Below, piece after piece: positions 39,340-46,490 of a stretch of 63,424 nt of DNA. The notes beneath the pieces were generated by a model. The model saw only the letters and a list, made by a program, of their open reading frames with translations. It searched no databases and was not told where the DNA came from. Within the stretch, counting starts at the first letter, position 1. Each line of letters opens with the position of its first letter. The stretch spans positions 1-63,424 of the forward strand of contig JAGHTW010000158.1 of the NCBI GenBank assembly GCA_018065145.1, given 5' to 3'. Origin of the DNA: Candidatus Prevotella equi (lineage in GTDB: Bacteria; Bacteroidota; Bacteroidia; Bacteroidales; Bacteroidaceae). Position numbers and translations under genes: made by a program.

Positions 39340-39846
39340 TTAGAACAAACTGAGTTGCTGACCTGCTTTTGGCTTCTCCGGGTAGTAAATGTTCCTGAAT
39401 ATGAGGAATAAGCAGTTTACCACGATTGAGTTACCTGCGAGTTTGTAATGCTGACTTGAAGGGATTACAAGTTTCTCATCAGTTGTGCCGTCCTTGCGTG
39501 TTACGGTGCGCTTCTGCAAGAGGGTATCAATGTCTTCTTCGTCCACATCCATGAGGCGAAAAACCTCACGTTCCGTAAGCTTGCGGATGCGGTATTTCTT
39601 TTCTACTACTTGGTTGTTGTCTGCCATATCGTAAAATATTTTTGGTTCTTTCAAATATTGTTGATTATTCATGAAACTGCGAGTTGTTAGAGCAAATGGG
39701 AATATCTCTGTATCATACACAAAGTGTCTGCAATCAGAGAAACATAGTTTGTCAGGTAAATGTGGCAGGATATGCCTTACCTCCAACGTATGCCCACCCC
39801 TATTGCCTGTGAAGTCCTGTAGGTATTTTGGCTTTTGTATCTTCAT
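39340..39846 (-). CDS. C-terminal domain of the split C5-cytosine methyltransferase
   Basis: 168 aa from ATG at 39846, which overlaps the stop of the previous frame. Carries the last conserved motifs of a C5 methyltransferase: motif IX-like 'YRIRKLTEREVFRLMDVD' and motif X 'QHYKLAGNSIVVNCLFLIFR'. Its N-terminal partner is 2.5 kb away (42307-43605). It ends 'KAGQQLSLF', a sliding-clamp-binding type motif. The first 60 residues look like a last recognition unit with 'QDFTGNRGGHTLEV'. Confidence 0.8.
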   Translation of the reverse strand: MKIQKPKYLQDFTGNRGGHTLEVRHILPHLPDKLCFSDCRHFVYDTEIFPFALTTRSFMNNQQYLKEPKIFYDMADNNQVVEKKYRIRKLTEREVFRLMDVDEEDIDTLLQKRTVTRKDGTTDEKLVIPSSQHYKLAGNSIVVNCLFLIFRNIYYPEKPKAGQQLSLF

Positions 39847-40040
39847 ATCGGCTCTATCAGTAAATTGTCCTTTGTTATCGTTGTTATGGTGTTTGAGCAT
39901 CCATTGGTGGCAGGTCGGAATACTTTACCTTGAAATCGTTGCCCTTTGTCACCGTAGAGGTGTCTGAGCCATTTCTGTTCTTCGCTCCGTTCTCCACGCA
40001 GGATGCAGGGATGGGTAATGTTGTCAGTGAGTATTCTCAT
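39843..40040 (-). CDS. Recognition-module frame 13 of the C5 methyltransferase array
   Basis: 65 aa: 'MRILTDNITHPCILRGERSE', 'GDKGQRFQGKVFRPA', then 'NGCSNTITTITKDNLLIE'. The TIT dipeptide and terminal LIE fit target-recognition modules of multispecific C5 methyltransferases. Starts inside the end of frame 12 and its TGA overlaps the ATG of the C-terminal domain. Confidence 0.65.
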   Translation of the reverse strand: MRILTDNITHPCILRGERSEEQKWLRHLYGDKGQRFQGKVFRPATNGCSNTITTITKDNLLIEPI

Positions 40041-40218
40041 TGCTTGGTTCGTATATCACTACAAAGCCGTTTAGACATCGTAGGCATGGTACATAGTCGT
40101 TGCTCATCAGTTCTACTGCATTAACGCCCCCCCCGAAACCTCGGCTACTTCCTCGTATGGATGCGCTGGCTATTCGTGTAGGGTCACACCCATTGCATAC
40201 TCTTATCTTGAATTTCAT
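40024..40218 (-). CDS. Recognition-module-like frame 12, with a G8 tract
   Basis: 64 aa: 'MKFKIRVCNGCDPTRIASAS' then 'SSRGFGGGVNAVELMSNDYV'. The GFGGG codons lie on a run of eight G (40127-40134 on the plus strand as C). In the present length the frame is open to 'NENTH'. Overlaps both neighbours by stop/start. Confidence 0.55.
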   Translation of the reverse strand: MKFKIRVCNGCDPTRIASASIRGSSRGFGGGVNAVELMSNDYVPCLRCLNGFVVIYEPSNENTH

Positions 40219-40366
40219 ATCGTTCTATTATCAAAGGTTCGAGATTACCACCACCGCAACAAGTCAGCGTTGCCGCCACTCCTTTTACGGAATACACCCT
40301 ATTGCGTTGGGGGTTGTCGCGGTTGGCATTCTTTGTCATGTTGCCTATCTGCATTACTTTGTCCAT
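40184..40366 (-). CDS. Recognition-module frame 11 of the C5 methyltransferase array
   Basis: 60 aa from ATG at 40366: 'MDKVMQIGNMTKNANRDNPQ' then 'NRVYSVKGVAATLTCCGGGN' and 'LEPLIIE'. This is the clearest match to the phage C5-methyltransferase target-recognition consensus (IGN...GRVYS..G.APTLT.GGGN..P.I). Confidence 0.7.
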   Translation of the reverse strand: MDKVMQIGNMTKNANRDNPQRNRVYSVKGVAATLTCCGGGNLEPLIIERYEIQDKSMQWV

Positions 40367-40383
40367 GTCAAACATCTGCTTTA

Positions 40384-40851
40384 TTATCTCCAAATACCAG
40401 GAAGCCCGAGGGGTGTGCCATAAAACAAGTGTCTCCAACCTTCTTGAACAGAATCCATCAAAGTACCCAAACCACCTATCCTAAGGTCGCATCTTATCCC
40501 TTTGAAGTTGTATAACCTAACTCGCCAATCCTTTTCTATGTCACCTAAATCTTTTGGCTTCGTCCTGCTTATCACCATCTTGTAGCTTCGTCCACTAAGG
40601 TCATTCCATTCATACTGATACTGTCCGCGTATTTTCTTGAATCCAATCTTGACAAGGTTTTTCTCCGTAAACTCCAATGAATATATCTCGTTGTGCTTCA
40701 GCTCACGTCCATCACAAGAAACAATGACACACTTATCTTTGTCTATATGAGACACTCTAAAAGGTTGCCCCGCTTTGTCGGCTACCAAAGAGCCTTCCTT
40801 TAGTCCTCTCGTAGCCCGCAGTATTTTTTCTATTTCAGTCAATTCGTTCAT
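40384..40851 (-). CDS. Unrecognised protein inside the methyltransferase array, 155 aa
   Basis: 'MNELTEIEKILRATRGLKEG' then a beta-rich part 'CVIVSCDGRELKHNEIYSLE' and 'EWNDLSGRSYKMVISRTKPK'. It separates frames 10 and 11 and ends 17 nt before frame 11. It shares no obvious motif with the recognition modules. Confidence 0.55.
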   Translation of the reverse strand: MNELTEIEKILRATRGLKEGSLVADKAGQPFRVSHIDKDKCVIVSCDGRELKHNEIYSLEFTEKNLVKIGFKKIRGQYQYEWNDLSGRSYKMVISRTKPKDLGDIEKDWRVRLYNFKGIRCDLRIGGLGTLMDSVQEGWRHLFYGTPLGLPGIWR

Positions 40852-40867
40852 GTTCGTTTTGTTTTTA

Positions 40868-41017
40868 TCAATAAGTAAGTATCTTTATATGGTCATTACT
40901 TGTTCGTGCTTCTATCGTTGGAGAGATACCCTTTATGGAGAACACTCTGCCATCCTGAGGTGATTTCCACCCTTTGCGTGGGGGTAACATATTTCCAAGT
41001 TCTATCACTTTTGCCAT
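40868..41017 (-). CDS. Recognition-module frame 10
   Basis: 49 aa: 'MAKVIELGNMLPPRKGWKSP' then 'GRVFSIKGISPTIEA' and 'HIKILTY'. A textbook-like unit with the GRVFS, KGISPT and terminal hydrophobic strand. ATG overlaps the end of frame 9. Confidence 0.7.
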   Translation of the reverse strand: MAKVIELGNMLPPRKGWKSPQDGRVFSIKGISPTIEARTSNDHIKILTY

Positions 41018-41151
41018 ACCTCCAATACTCCAAGCTGCCTGAATCCTTGCCGTGGGTAGAGAATGTTACCTATAAAGGAGTGAGCGCACGTTAAGGTGCT
41101 GGCGCATCCGTCATCATCGGCATTCAGTGTTATTTGTCTTATCAGTTGCAT
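41005..41151 (-). CDS. Recognition-module frame 9
   Basis: 48 aa: 'MQLIRQITLNADDDGCASTL' with 'CASTLTCAHSFIGN' and the end 'LGVLEVWQK'. TLT core and VLE end as in the other units. ATG lies in the ATGCAACTGA overlap with frame 8. Confidence 0.65.
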   Translation of the reverse strand: MQLIRQITLNADDDGCASTLTCAHSFIGNILYPRQGFRQLGVLEVWQK

Positions 41152-41309
41152 ATCTCTAATATCGTTGGAACTAAATTACCCCCCCCACCCATGCCAGCGC
41201 AAAGACAAGGTGCTATCCCCTTAACGGAGTATATCGCCCCTCTGTTCTTGTCACCAAAGGCACTGCCCTCTGCGTGGTGTGAGTAATTGCCTAATTTGAT
41301 TATCTGCAT
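41142..41309 (-). CDS. Recognition-module frame 8, with a G8 tract
   Basis: 55 aa: 'MQIIKLGNYSHHAEGSAFGD' then 'AIYSVKGIAPCLCAGMGGGG' and 'NLVPTILE'. The Gly run is coded by eight G (plus strand C at 41179-41186). In this length the frame is intact to the expected PTILE end, so the tract is in the on state. Confidence 0.7.
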   Translation of the reverse strand: MQIIKLGNYSHHAEGSAFGDKNRGAIYSVKGIAPCLCAGMGGGGNLVPTILEICN

Positions 41310-41470
41310 ATCTCTAAAACGTACATCGTTGTATTCCCCAATCCGTCATTACCTGTATGCCCACCACCTGACATCGTAGTGATGCAGTTGCTGACTTTCA
41401 GTATCGGTCGGGTGAGAACCTTGCCCTTATGGTCACGCACCCATCCAAGGAGATATTGTTTCTTTACCAT
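41300..41470 (-). CDS. Recognition-module frame 7
   Basis: 56 aa: 'MVKKQYLLGWVRDHKGKVLT' then 'NCITTMSGGGHTG' and 'TTMYVLE'. Combines a WVRD start with ITT core. Stop/start overlap on both sides. Confidence 0.65.
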   Translation of the reverse strand: MVKKQYLLGWVRDHKGKVLTRPILKVSNCITTMSGGGHTGNDGLGNTTMYVLEICR

Positions 41471-41610
41471 CGTTCTAATACTAATGCTGGTCCCTTATAG
41501 TCCGTTGCCCGGACGGTAGGAGCATAGTCTTTGTAGATAGGCAGTGTTGTTCTGCCTCGCCACTCAAACTGATGCCGCCAAGGGTCGGTCATTATCGCTA
41601 ATTGCTTCAT
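41464..41610 (-). CDS. Recognition-module frame 6
   Basis: 48 aa: 'MKQLAIMTDPWRHQFEWRGR' then 'YAPTVRATDYKGPALVLE'. The APTVRATDYKG core is strongly reminiscent of phage C5-methyltransferase recognition segments. Its ATG overlaps frame 5's present stop (ATGA). Confidence 0.7.
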   Translation of the reverse strand: MKQLAIMTDPWRHQFEWRGRTTLPIYKDYAPTVRATDYKGPALVLERW

Positions 41611-41735
41611 ATAACACTTTCGGCAATCCGAAGTCGGTGCATCCCAAGCAAGGACTTACCCCCCCCCATTACAGGACCATGCACTGCGTGATTTTGCAGA
41701 CTGCCGTATATCACTATCGGTTTATATTCTTTCAT
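41564..41735 (-). CDS. Recognition-module frame 5, out of frame at a G9 tract
   Basis: Begins 'MKEYKPIVIYGSLQNHAVHG' and reaches 'PVMGGG' on nine G (plus strand C at 41659-41667). In the present length it runs into an unlike tail and stops at 41607. With eight G the frame reads 'MGGVSPCLGCTDFGLPKVLY', which is the expected module core, and stops at 41564. Consistent with slipped-strand phase variation, currently off. Confidence 0.6.
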
Positions 41736-41895
41736 CTTTCACTTGAACGAACCAACACCCTCCTGCATCTATTCGTGTTGTGATACACCCTGATACCTTC
41801 TCGTAGTACTTGGCTTCCCCAAACTGACATTCGATGAAGCACGTTGTTGGGGGGGGTGGATTTTTGATTATTGCTATTGCGCTGCGTTTATACAT
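41722..41895 (-). CDS. Recognition-module-like frame 4, with a C8 tract
   Basis: 57 aa: 'MYKRSAIAIIKNPPPPTTCF' (proline run coded by eight C, plus strand G at 41849-41856) then 'VSGCITTRIDAGGCWFV'. ITTR core fits the family. Overlaps frame 5. Confidence 0.55.
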   Translation of the reverse strand: MYKRSAIAIIKNPPPPTTCFIECQFGEAKYYEKVSGCITTRIDAGGCWFVQVKDERI

Positions 41896-41899
41896 TGTC

Positions 41900-42007
41900 C
41901 TATTGGTTTTGCGAGCGTTGGTAACGGGCAAACAATTCACATTTCATGCAGTTGCAACCACAATCAGTTTGCTTCTCGCATAGTTTGTCTAATTCGTATT
42001 CTGTCAT
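41900..42007 (-). CDS. Cys-rich miniprotein in the array (frame 3), 35 aa
   Basis: 'MTEYELDKLCEKQTDCGCNC' and 'MKCELFARYQRSQNQ'. Five cysteines in a zinc-knuckle-like pattern; unlike the recognition modules. Its ATG overlaps the TGA of frame 2. Confidence 0.5.
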   Translation of the reverse strand: MTEYELDKLCEKQTDCGCNCMKCELFARYQRSQNQ

Positions 42008-42141
42008 TTTCTTTCAAGTATTTTGGGTTCACATCCTGTATGAGCTCCTATGCAGATGGTGGGACATATACCTTTGGGGTCGTACACCCCACCATTCTGC
42101 CGTGAGTTCCAGATGTAGCCTAAGCAGATTATCTTATCCAT
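42004..42141 (-). CDS. Recognition-module frame 2
   Basis: 45 aa: 'MDKIICLGYIWNSRQNGGVY' then 'GGVYDPKGICPTICIGAH' and 'EPKILERK'. VYDPKGICPTI matches the family consensus closely. ATG overlaps frame 1. Confidence 0.7.
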   Translation of the reverse strand: MDKIICLGYIWNSRQNGGVYDPKGICPTICIGAHTGCEPKILERK

Positions 42142-42310
42142 ACACCTCCAATACATAGCAGTCCTTGCAGACACTCGTTATGGCATTGCTCACACCACTT
42201 GCGTTGACCTCAAAGGTCTGCACCATATAGTTGTCACCTTCTCGGCACTTGCCCCTGCGGTTGGGATTACGTGGGTCTCTGCTTCGGCTTGCTATGCTGT
42301 AGTATTTCAA
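42134..42310 (-). CDS. Recognition-module frame 1, TTG start overlapping the methyltransferase stop
   Basis: 58 aa: 'KYYSIASRSRDPRNPNRRGK' then 'NASGVSNAITSVCKDCYVLE'. The only early start is TTG, whose TTGA overlaps the methyltransferase TGA. A -1 slip on GGGG near 42312 would instead fuse it in frame to the methyltransferase. Confidence 0.6.
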   Translation of the reverse strand: MKYYSIASRSRDPRNPNRRGKCREGDNYMVQTFEVNASGVSNAITSVCKDCYVLEVYG

Positions 42311-43605
42311 ATCAACCCCTCCTTCTCCAGACGCTCACGTTCCTTTGCTATCCACTCGTCAGTCTTCTCCTGAGCAATGTAGTAACGCTCGTCAACATTC
42401 TTTTCAAGCACATCTTCGAGTGTCTTGTCAAGTTTGAATGGGGTAGGGAACTTGTATTTGAGTTCCAGATCATCACGCACACTGAGCATGAAGAGACGGT
42501 TTCGGTTCTGTGGTACGCCATACTCCTTTGCGTTCATCAGCTGGGTGTAGTTGCGATAACCAAGTTTCTCTACCGCCAACTGCCAAGCATTGAACATTGG
42601 AAGGAACTTCTCGCTGACGATAGCCGCCACATTCTCCTGTAGCAAGTATTTCGGGCGCATCACCTCAATACATTTCAGTGTGTCCCAAAGGATAGAGGAA
42701 CGTGTGCCACTGCCTGGCTCAAAGCCGTGTTGAAGTCCAGCATTGCTGATTGACTGGCAATTGTGCACTAATACACCCTCCGCGAAGAACTCATGCTTAT
42801 CTTCCACTTCAATGTCGTAAACCCTTGCAAAATCACCTGTCTTTTCGATAATGTCAATAGATGCTTCAACTCCATTTAACACCTCTCCGTTGATATTGTA
42901 AAGAACGTAGATTTTATCAATGTGCATCAAGTCTTTCAGTTTCACCCAACCACGTTGTGTTCTGAACTTATGCTCTGGTGTTGCTTCAAACTTCACTGAG
43001 AACCTTTCGCCATCAACGATATACCCTATCTTTGTCTTGAAGGTATTTCTGAAACCATTATCAAAGAACTTTGTTACCTTGCGATAACCGTCAGACGTCA
43101 GCACCATATCACCAACCTTGATACGTTCTATCGGAACATTACCCTTATCAGTCATTACCAGTGTCCCTGCTACGAAACAAGGTGTACTGTAAGTTAGAAT
43201 GTCAATGTTGGCATCCCAATTCATAATCTCTTTGCCTTTGTCTGATAACATCGTAGGAGTATCGAGATATTCCTCATAGGTCTTTGCCGTAGTATATTGC
43301 TCGGTGAACTCTTCGTTGCTCAATGGTGTTCTGCCTTGCATCAGCTCCGCTTTGAACTTCAACCAATCAATCTTAGTCATATCGCCAAGGTTACGGTCGG
43401 CACATTCAGGATGCAGTATCTTGTGCGCTACCACTGCGGGCTGTTCATCGTTTGGTCGGTTGCTCTCCGGGTCAAACTCACTCCATGCCACGCACTCCAC
43501 GTCTATGTCCTCGCCAATGCTCTGTGCGTACTGCTTTAAGCGTTTTAATGCAAGCAATTGACTGGAGTATCCAGCGCAAACCTCTATCATTCGTATTTTC
43601 TTCAT
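42307..43605 (-). CDS. C5-cytosine DNA methyltransferase N-terminal part, with intein
   Basis: 432 aa; 292 aa after splicing. Motif I 'KKIRMIEVCAGYSSQLLALK', catalytic motif IV 'TYSTP-CQSIS' split by the intein exactly before the catalytic Cys, motif VI 'LLQENVAAIVSE', motif VIII 'GVPQNRNRLFML'. It stops right after the region that normally precedes target recognition; motifs IX-X are in 39340-39846. Methylates cytosine C5, probably to evade host restriction. Confidence 0.9.
   Translation of the reverse strand: MKKIRMIEVCAGYSSQLLALKRLKQYAQSIGEDIDVECVAWSEFDPESNRPNDEQPAVVAHKILHPECADRNLGDMTKIDWLKFKAELMQGRTPLSNEEFTEQYTTAKTYEEYLDTPTMLSDKGKEIMNWDANIDILTYSTPCFVAGTLVMTDKGNVPIERIKVGDMVLTSDGYRKVTKFFDNGFRNTFKTKIGYIVDGERFSVKFEATPEHKFRTQRGWVKLKDLMHIDKIYVLYNINGEVLNGVEASIDIIEKTGDFARVYDIEVEDKHEFFAEGVLVHNCQSISNAGLQHGFEPGSGTRSSILWDTLKCIEVMRPKYLLQENVAAIVSEKFLPMFNAWQLAVEKLGYRNYTQLMNAKEYGVPQNRNRLFMLSVRDDLELKYKFPTPFKLDKTLEDVLEKNVDERYYIAQEKTDEWIAKERERLEKEGLI
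42760..43179 (-). mobile_element. Mini-intein in the C5 methyltransferase catalytic motif
   Basis: Residues 143-282 (140 aa). Block A 'CFVAGTLVMTDKGNVPIERI', block B 'FEATPEHKFRT', block F/G 'ARVYDIEVEDKHEFFAEGVL' then VHN and +1 Cys, the catalytic Cys of the enzyme. No endonuclease domain. Confidence 0.92.
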
Positions 43606-44165
43606 ACTATAATAAATTTTCTTCCTTTATATGTTCCTTTTCTCTTTGCAGCGTTGATAGTGTTACTTGAGTTCTTTGCATTAGGTGTTAACTCTCTTTC
43701 TGCATGTATGGCATTGCGATATATCTTTATAATATTTCCTGCATCATCAACCCATGCTACACTCACACCCTTCCGATTTCTCCATAAATCTCCTGTATGA
43801 TTCAGTCCATGTTTGTAAGCATGTATCTGATTCATTGAGTTATTGCACCATTCAAGGTTTTCTGCTCTATTGTCGTTCTTGATTCCATTGATATGATTAA
43901 CTTGGTCATACCCTTTAGGATTAGGAATAAACATCATTGCTACAAGTCTATGAACTTGAAAATATTTTCTTGTTCCTTTAACTCCTTTACTGATGGTAAC
44001 TTGAAAATACCCCTTTGCCAACACATTAGGTTTCAGTATGCGTTCTTTCAGCAGAATAGTACCTGTATGGTTGCTAACCCTATGCGGAATAGTCTTTACC
44101 CTACCAAGGTTACTTACGGCATATCTACCCTCGTAGCCAGTTATTTCTCGCCATTCTTCGGTCAT
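43602..44165 (-). CDS. NUMOD4-HNH-NUMOD1 homing endonuclease
   Basis: 187 aa. NUMOD4 'EEWREITGYEGRYAVSNLGR', HNH core 'YFQVHRLVAMMFIPNPKGYD' with 'QVNHINGIKNDNRAENLEWC', and C-terminal NUMOD1-like DNA-binding part 'IYRNAIHAERELTPNAKNSS'. Free-standing; overlaps the methyltransferase start by 4 bp. Confidence 0.88.
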   Translation of the reverse strand: MTEEWREITGYEGRYAVSNLGRVKTIPHRVSNHTGTILLKERILKPNVLAKGYFQVTISKGVKGTRKYFQVHRLVAMMFIPNPKGYDQVNHINGIKNDNRAENLEWCNNSMNQIHAYKHGLNHTGDLWRNRKGVSVAWVDDAGNIIKIYRNAIHAERELTPNAKNSSNTINAAKRKGTYKGRKFIIV

Positions 44166-44317
44166 ACCCTCTGTATCGTTACACGTTTATACTCATTGTC
44201 ATTCGCCAACTTGTAAAGGAGATTGACGAACTCTTTCTTGTGGCTTGGGTTGCTCTCGTTGAAGGTTAAGGTTGAAACCTTATCGTCTTTATGTGTGATA
44301 TATACTACCTTGCTCAT
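44162..44317 (-). CDS. Small protein, 51 aa
   Basis: 'MSKVVYITHKDDKVSTLTFN' then 'HKKEFVNLLYKLANDNEYK'. Overlaps both neighbours by 4 bp, so it is part of the coupled operon. Function unknown. Confidence 0.5.
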   Translation of the reverse strand: MSKVVYITHKDDKVSTLTFNESNPSHKKEFVNLLYKLANDNEYKRVTIQRV

Positions 44318-44946
44318 TCCCCTATCTTTTTATCCGTTGAACCAAAACCGTCAGCACCTCTCGCTGTATCGGTATCTACATCACCTTCAACAAGCATATT
44401 TGGTGTCTCTCTTGCTATCCACAACTGCGCTACCTTGGTACCCTTCTCAATGAATACGCTGCCATCCATAGCATCGTAGCAGTCAAATGTAACACCCAAC
44501 TCACCTCTGTAGTTATTGTCTATCGTGCCTATCTTGATATGCCCTGACACTCTGTGTTCCGTAACTTTGCCATCAACAATCATTCTCGCATTCATTCCCT
44601 TTGAGGAATTGCCACTTGTAGGCATGATGAAAGAGTGAATACTAGGAGGCATTGCCAACCTTACACCAGTAGGAAGATTCTGTCTGCCCTGCACCAAAAA
44701 TACGTCCCTATCCACGCAAAGGTCATACGAGGCATCACCCTCATGCGCCTTCTTTGGCATCGTAGCACCATCTGAAAGACTGACTACTATCTTTGGTACA
44801 TCGTTAGTCACTTGATTCCTGCGTATTTCGTTTATCACCTGCGACCACGACATCATCGTTTCGTTGGTTCTGTTCTTCTCTGCTCTGAGGTAGAGCACTA
44901 CGAGTAATAATAGGATAAATAGAATCCCGATTGAAATCTGTATCAT
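44314..44946 (-). CDS. dut: dUTPase with an N-terminal membrane anchor
   Basis: 210 aa from ATG at 44946. All five dUTPase motifs are seen: 'GDASYDLCV', 'MPTSGNSSKGMN', 'IGTIDNNYRGELGV', 'KGTKVAQLWIA', 'RGADGFGSTD'. It removes dUTP, keeping uracil out of DNA and supplying dUMP to the thymidylate synthase at 2246. Residues 2-19 ('IQISIGILFILLLLVVLYL') are a transmembrane helix, unusual for this enzyme. Confidence 0.9.
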   Translation of the reverse strand: MIQISIGILFILLLLVVLYLRAEKNRTNETMMSWSQVINEIRRNQVTNDVPKIVVSLSDGATMPKKAHEGDASYDLCVDRDVFLVQGRQNLPTGVRLAMPPSIHSFIMPTSGNSSKGMNARMIVDGKVTEHRVSGHIKIGTIDNNYRGELGVTFDCYDAMDGSVFIEKGTKVAQLWIARETPNMLVEGDVDTDTARGADGFGSTDKKIGE

Positions 44947-45461
44947 TTTGTTTTTTCTTGTTTTTGTTGTTTGACTTTTTGCCACTCCTCGTATGTAATG
45001 GAGTTCTTTAGACTTTCTTCTAATTGTTGCTTACGTTGTTCTTGTTCGATAAGGTCTATCTCTGTGTTGCGTTCTTTTACGAATTCTGCCAGCGATGTAG
45101 TGATAACAAGTGGGTCAACGTTACCATAGAACGTGCCATACTTTCCTGTCTTGAATCTGTAGAAGAACATCATCAGTTCCGATACTTTCAAGTAGTGCCA
45201 TGTTGTAGCAATAACATCTGCGCATTGTTCAAGAGGTCTGCCTTGAAGTTTCTCCTTACAACCGCAGAACTCAGAAAGGTCATACAACTGTGGAAGCAAC
45301 CATGCTTTGGGAACGTTTTCGCCATACCATTTCAATTTTGCAAGAGTAGGGTAGTCACCCATTATGGTTTGTACAATGTTTGTTGCCATGCTTCCTTGTG
45401 CATCGGGATTGAACCTTGTCATTAGTTGCCCCAATTCTCCATACCGCCTAACTATAGCCAT
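44943..45461 (-). CDS. DUF6633-like conserved phage protein
   Basis: 172 aa from ATG at 45461 ('MAIVRRYGELGQLMTRFNPD'); an upstream ATG at 45542 would overlap the initiator by 95 bp. 'DLSEFCGCKEKLQGRPLEQC' and 'TTWHYLKVSELMMFFYRFKT' resemble a Bacteroidales-phage family found after replication initiators, possibly a helicase-loader-like role (inferred from position). C-terminal coiled coil. Confidence 0.6.
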   Translation of the reverse strand: MAIVRRYGELGQLMTRFNPDAQGSMATNIVQTIMGDYPTLAKLKWYGENVPKAWLLPQLYDLSEFCGCKEKLQGRPLEQCADVIATTWHYLKVSELMMFFYRFKTGKYGTFYGNVDPLVITTSLAEFVKERNTEIDLIEQEQRKQQLEESLKNSITYEEWQKVKQQKQEKTK

Positions 45462-46302
45462 CTTCAGCGAGGAGTCTTGCAACCTGTTCCTCGACTGCAA
45501 GCCTACGCTGTTCTGCTTGATAATTTGTCCTATCTGTTGCATCTTTGTTTTTGTAATTACCTTCTAATACTTTCGGAAAGTTGGTAGGAAGAAATAGCCA
45601 ATCGAACTTAGCAGTCCACGCTTTATCATTCTTGCCGTTAAGAAAATCTGACTCTGCCGCATTGATTATCACTTGCCCTATCGCTTGTTTGCCGTACTCG
45701 CGCAAACGTGCTTTTACGTTCTGCTTTCGCTTGTCCGTCAACTTTGATATTGGTGGTATTGCCTTATCCCTCATCTTCTCATTGAAGAACCGAATAAATG
45801 CATCCCAATCAAGTGGGTCAGGCGTTTCGGCTGACGAACAATTAACGGATAACTCGTTAGAGTTAGAAGTTAATTGTATTTCTTCTTTATTTCTTTCTTT
45901 CTTTATTTCTTTAGTTGTTGCCCCTTGCTTGCCCTCTGCTTGCCCTTCGCTTGCCCCTTGCTTGCCCTCTTCGTCAGATTTGCTTTCTTCTTTTTGTTGG
46001 TATCTATCATAGTTATTGATAGTTACGATTGTGTATTGGCTTGCCGTTTGCTTGCCCACGCATCCACTTTCGACCAATCTTTTTAAAGCCGTACGAATTT
46101 GTTTGATAGAGACATGCTTATTAGCGAGTGATGCATAGCTAATAACCACTTGCCCACGTTTGATAACTATGCCATGCCATTTCTTATCTTCATAGTTGGC
46201 TTTTAGTAACAACTTGAACCACAACCACGATGTTATTGGGTCATCTATCCACTCCCAGTCAAGGAGCTTTCGTGAGATTTTGATCCATCCATCATTACTC
46301 AT
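45448..46302 (-). CDS. Replication initiator (DnaD-like replisome organiser type)
   Basis: 284 aa. N-terminal winged-helix opening 'GWIKISRKLLDWEWIDDPIT' and 'HVSIKQIRTALKRLVESGCV' is typical of phage replication proteins. A Glu/Gln/Lys linker follows (residues 115-160), then a helical C-terminal domain. It probably binds the origin. Upstream are two small HTH genes and SSB. Confidence 0.75.
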   Translation of the reverse strand: MSNDGWIKISRKLLDWEWIDDPITSWLWFKLLLKANYEDKKWHGIVIKRGQVVISYASLANKHVSIKQIRTALKRLVESGCVGKQTASQYTIVTINNYDRYQQKEESKSDEEGKQGASEGQAEGKQGATTKEIKKERNKEEIQLTSNSNELSVNCSSAETPDPLDWDAFIRFFNEKMRDKAIPPISKLTDKRKQNVKARLREYGKQAIGQVIINAAESDFLNGKNDKAWTAKFDWLFLPTNFPKVLEGNYKNKDATDRTNYQAEQRRLAVEEQVARLLAEDGYS

Positions 46303-46490
46303 ACCACCTTTCCTTTAAGGACAAAACTGTCAAGGTCTTTGATTTCGTACCAGATGGTCTTGCCACGCTTGTACCAATGTATCTTGGCTTGCTCGCGGAG
46401 GTCTTTCATGAACTCAGCACTGACACCGAGATATTTCTGCGCTTCCGGGTTGGATAACCACCTCTTGGAGATTTCTTCTACGTGCATCAT
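46299..46490 (-). CDS. Excisionase-like HTH protein, 63 aa
   Basis: 'EAQKYLGVSAEFMKDLREQA' and 'IHWYKRGKTIWYEIKDLDSF' match the MerR/excisionase-type HTH with a beta-wing. May act as excisionase or a small regulator. Overlaps both neighbours. Confidence 0.65.
   Translation of the reverse strand: MMHVEEISKRWLSNPEAQKYLGVSAEFMKDLREQAKIHWYKRGKTIWYEIKDLDSFVLKGKVV

Noticed and set aside
42120..42320. Simple loss-of-function frameshift at the end of the C5 methyltransferase
   Set aside because: Not excluded, but every following module also begins at a stop/start overlap, so an organised chain explains more.
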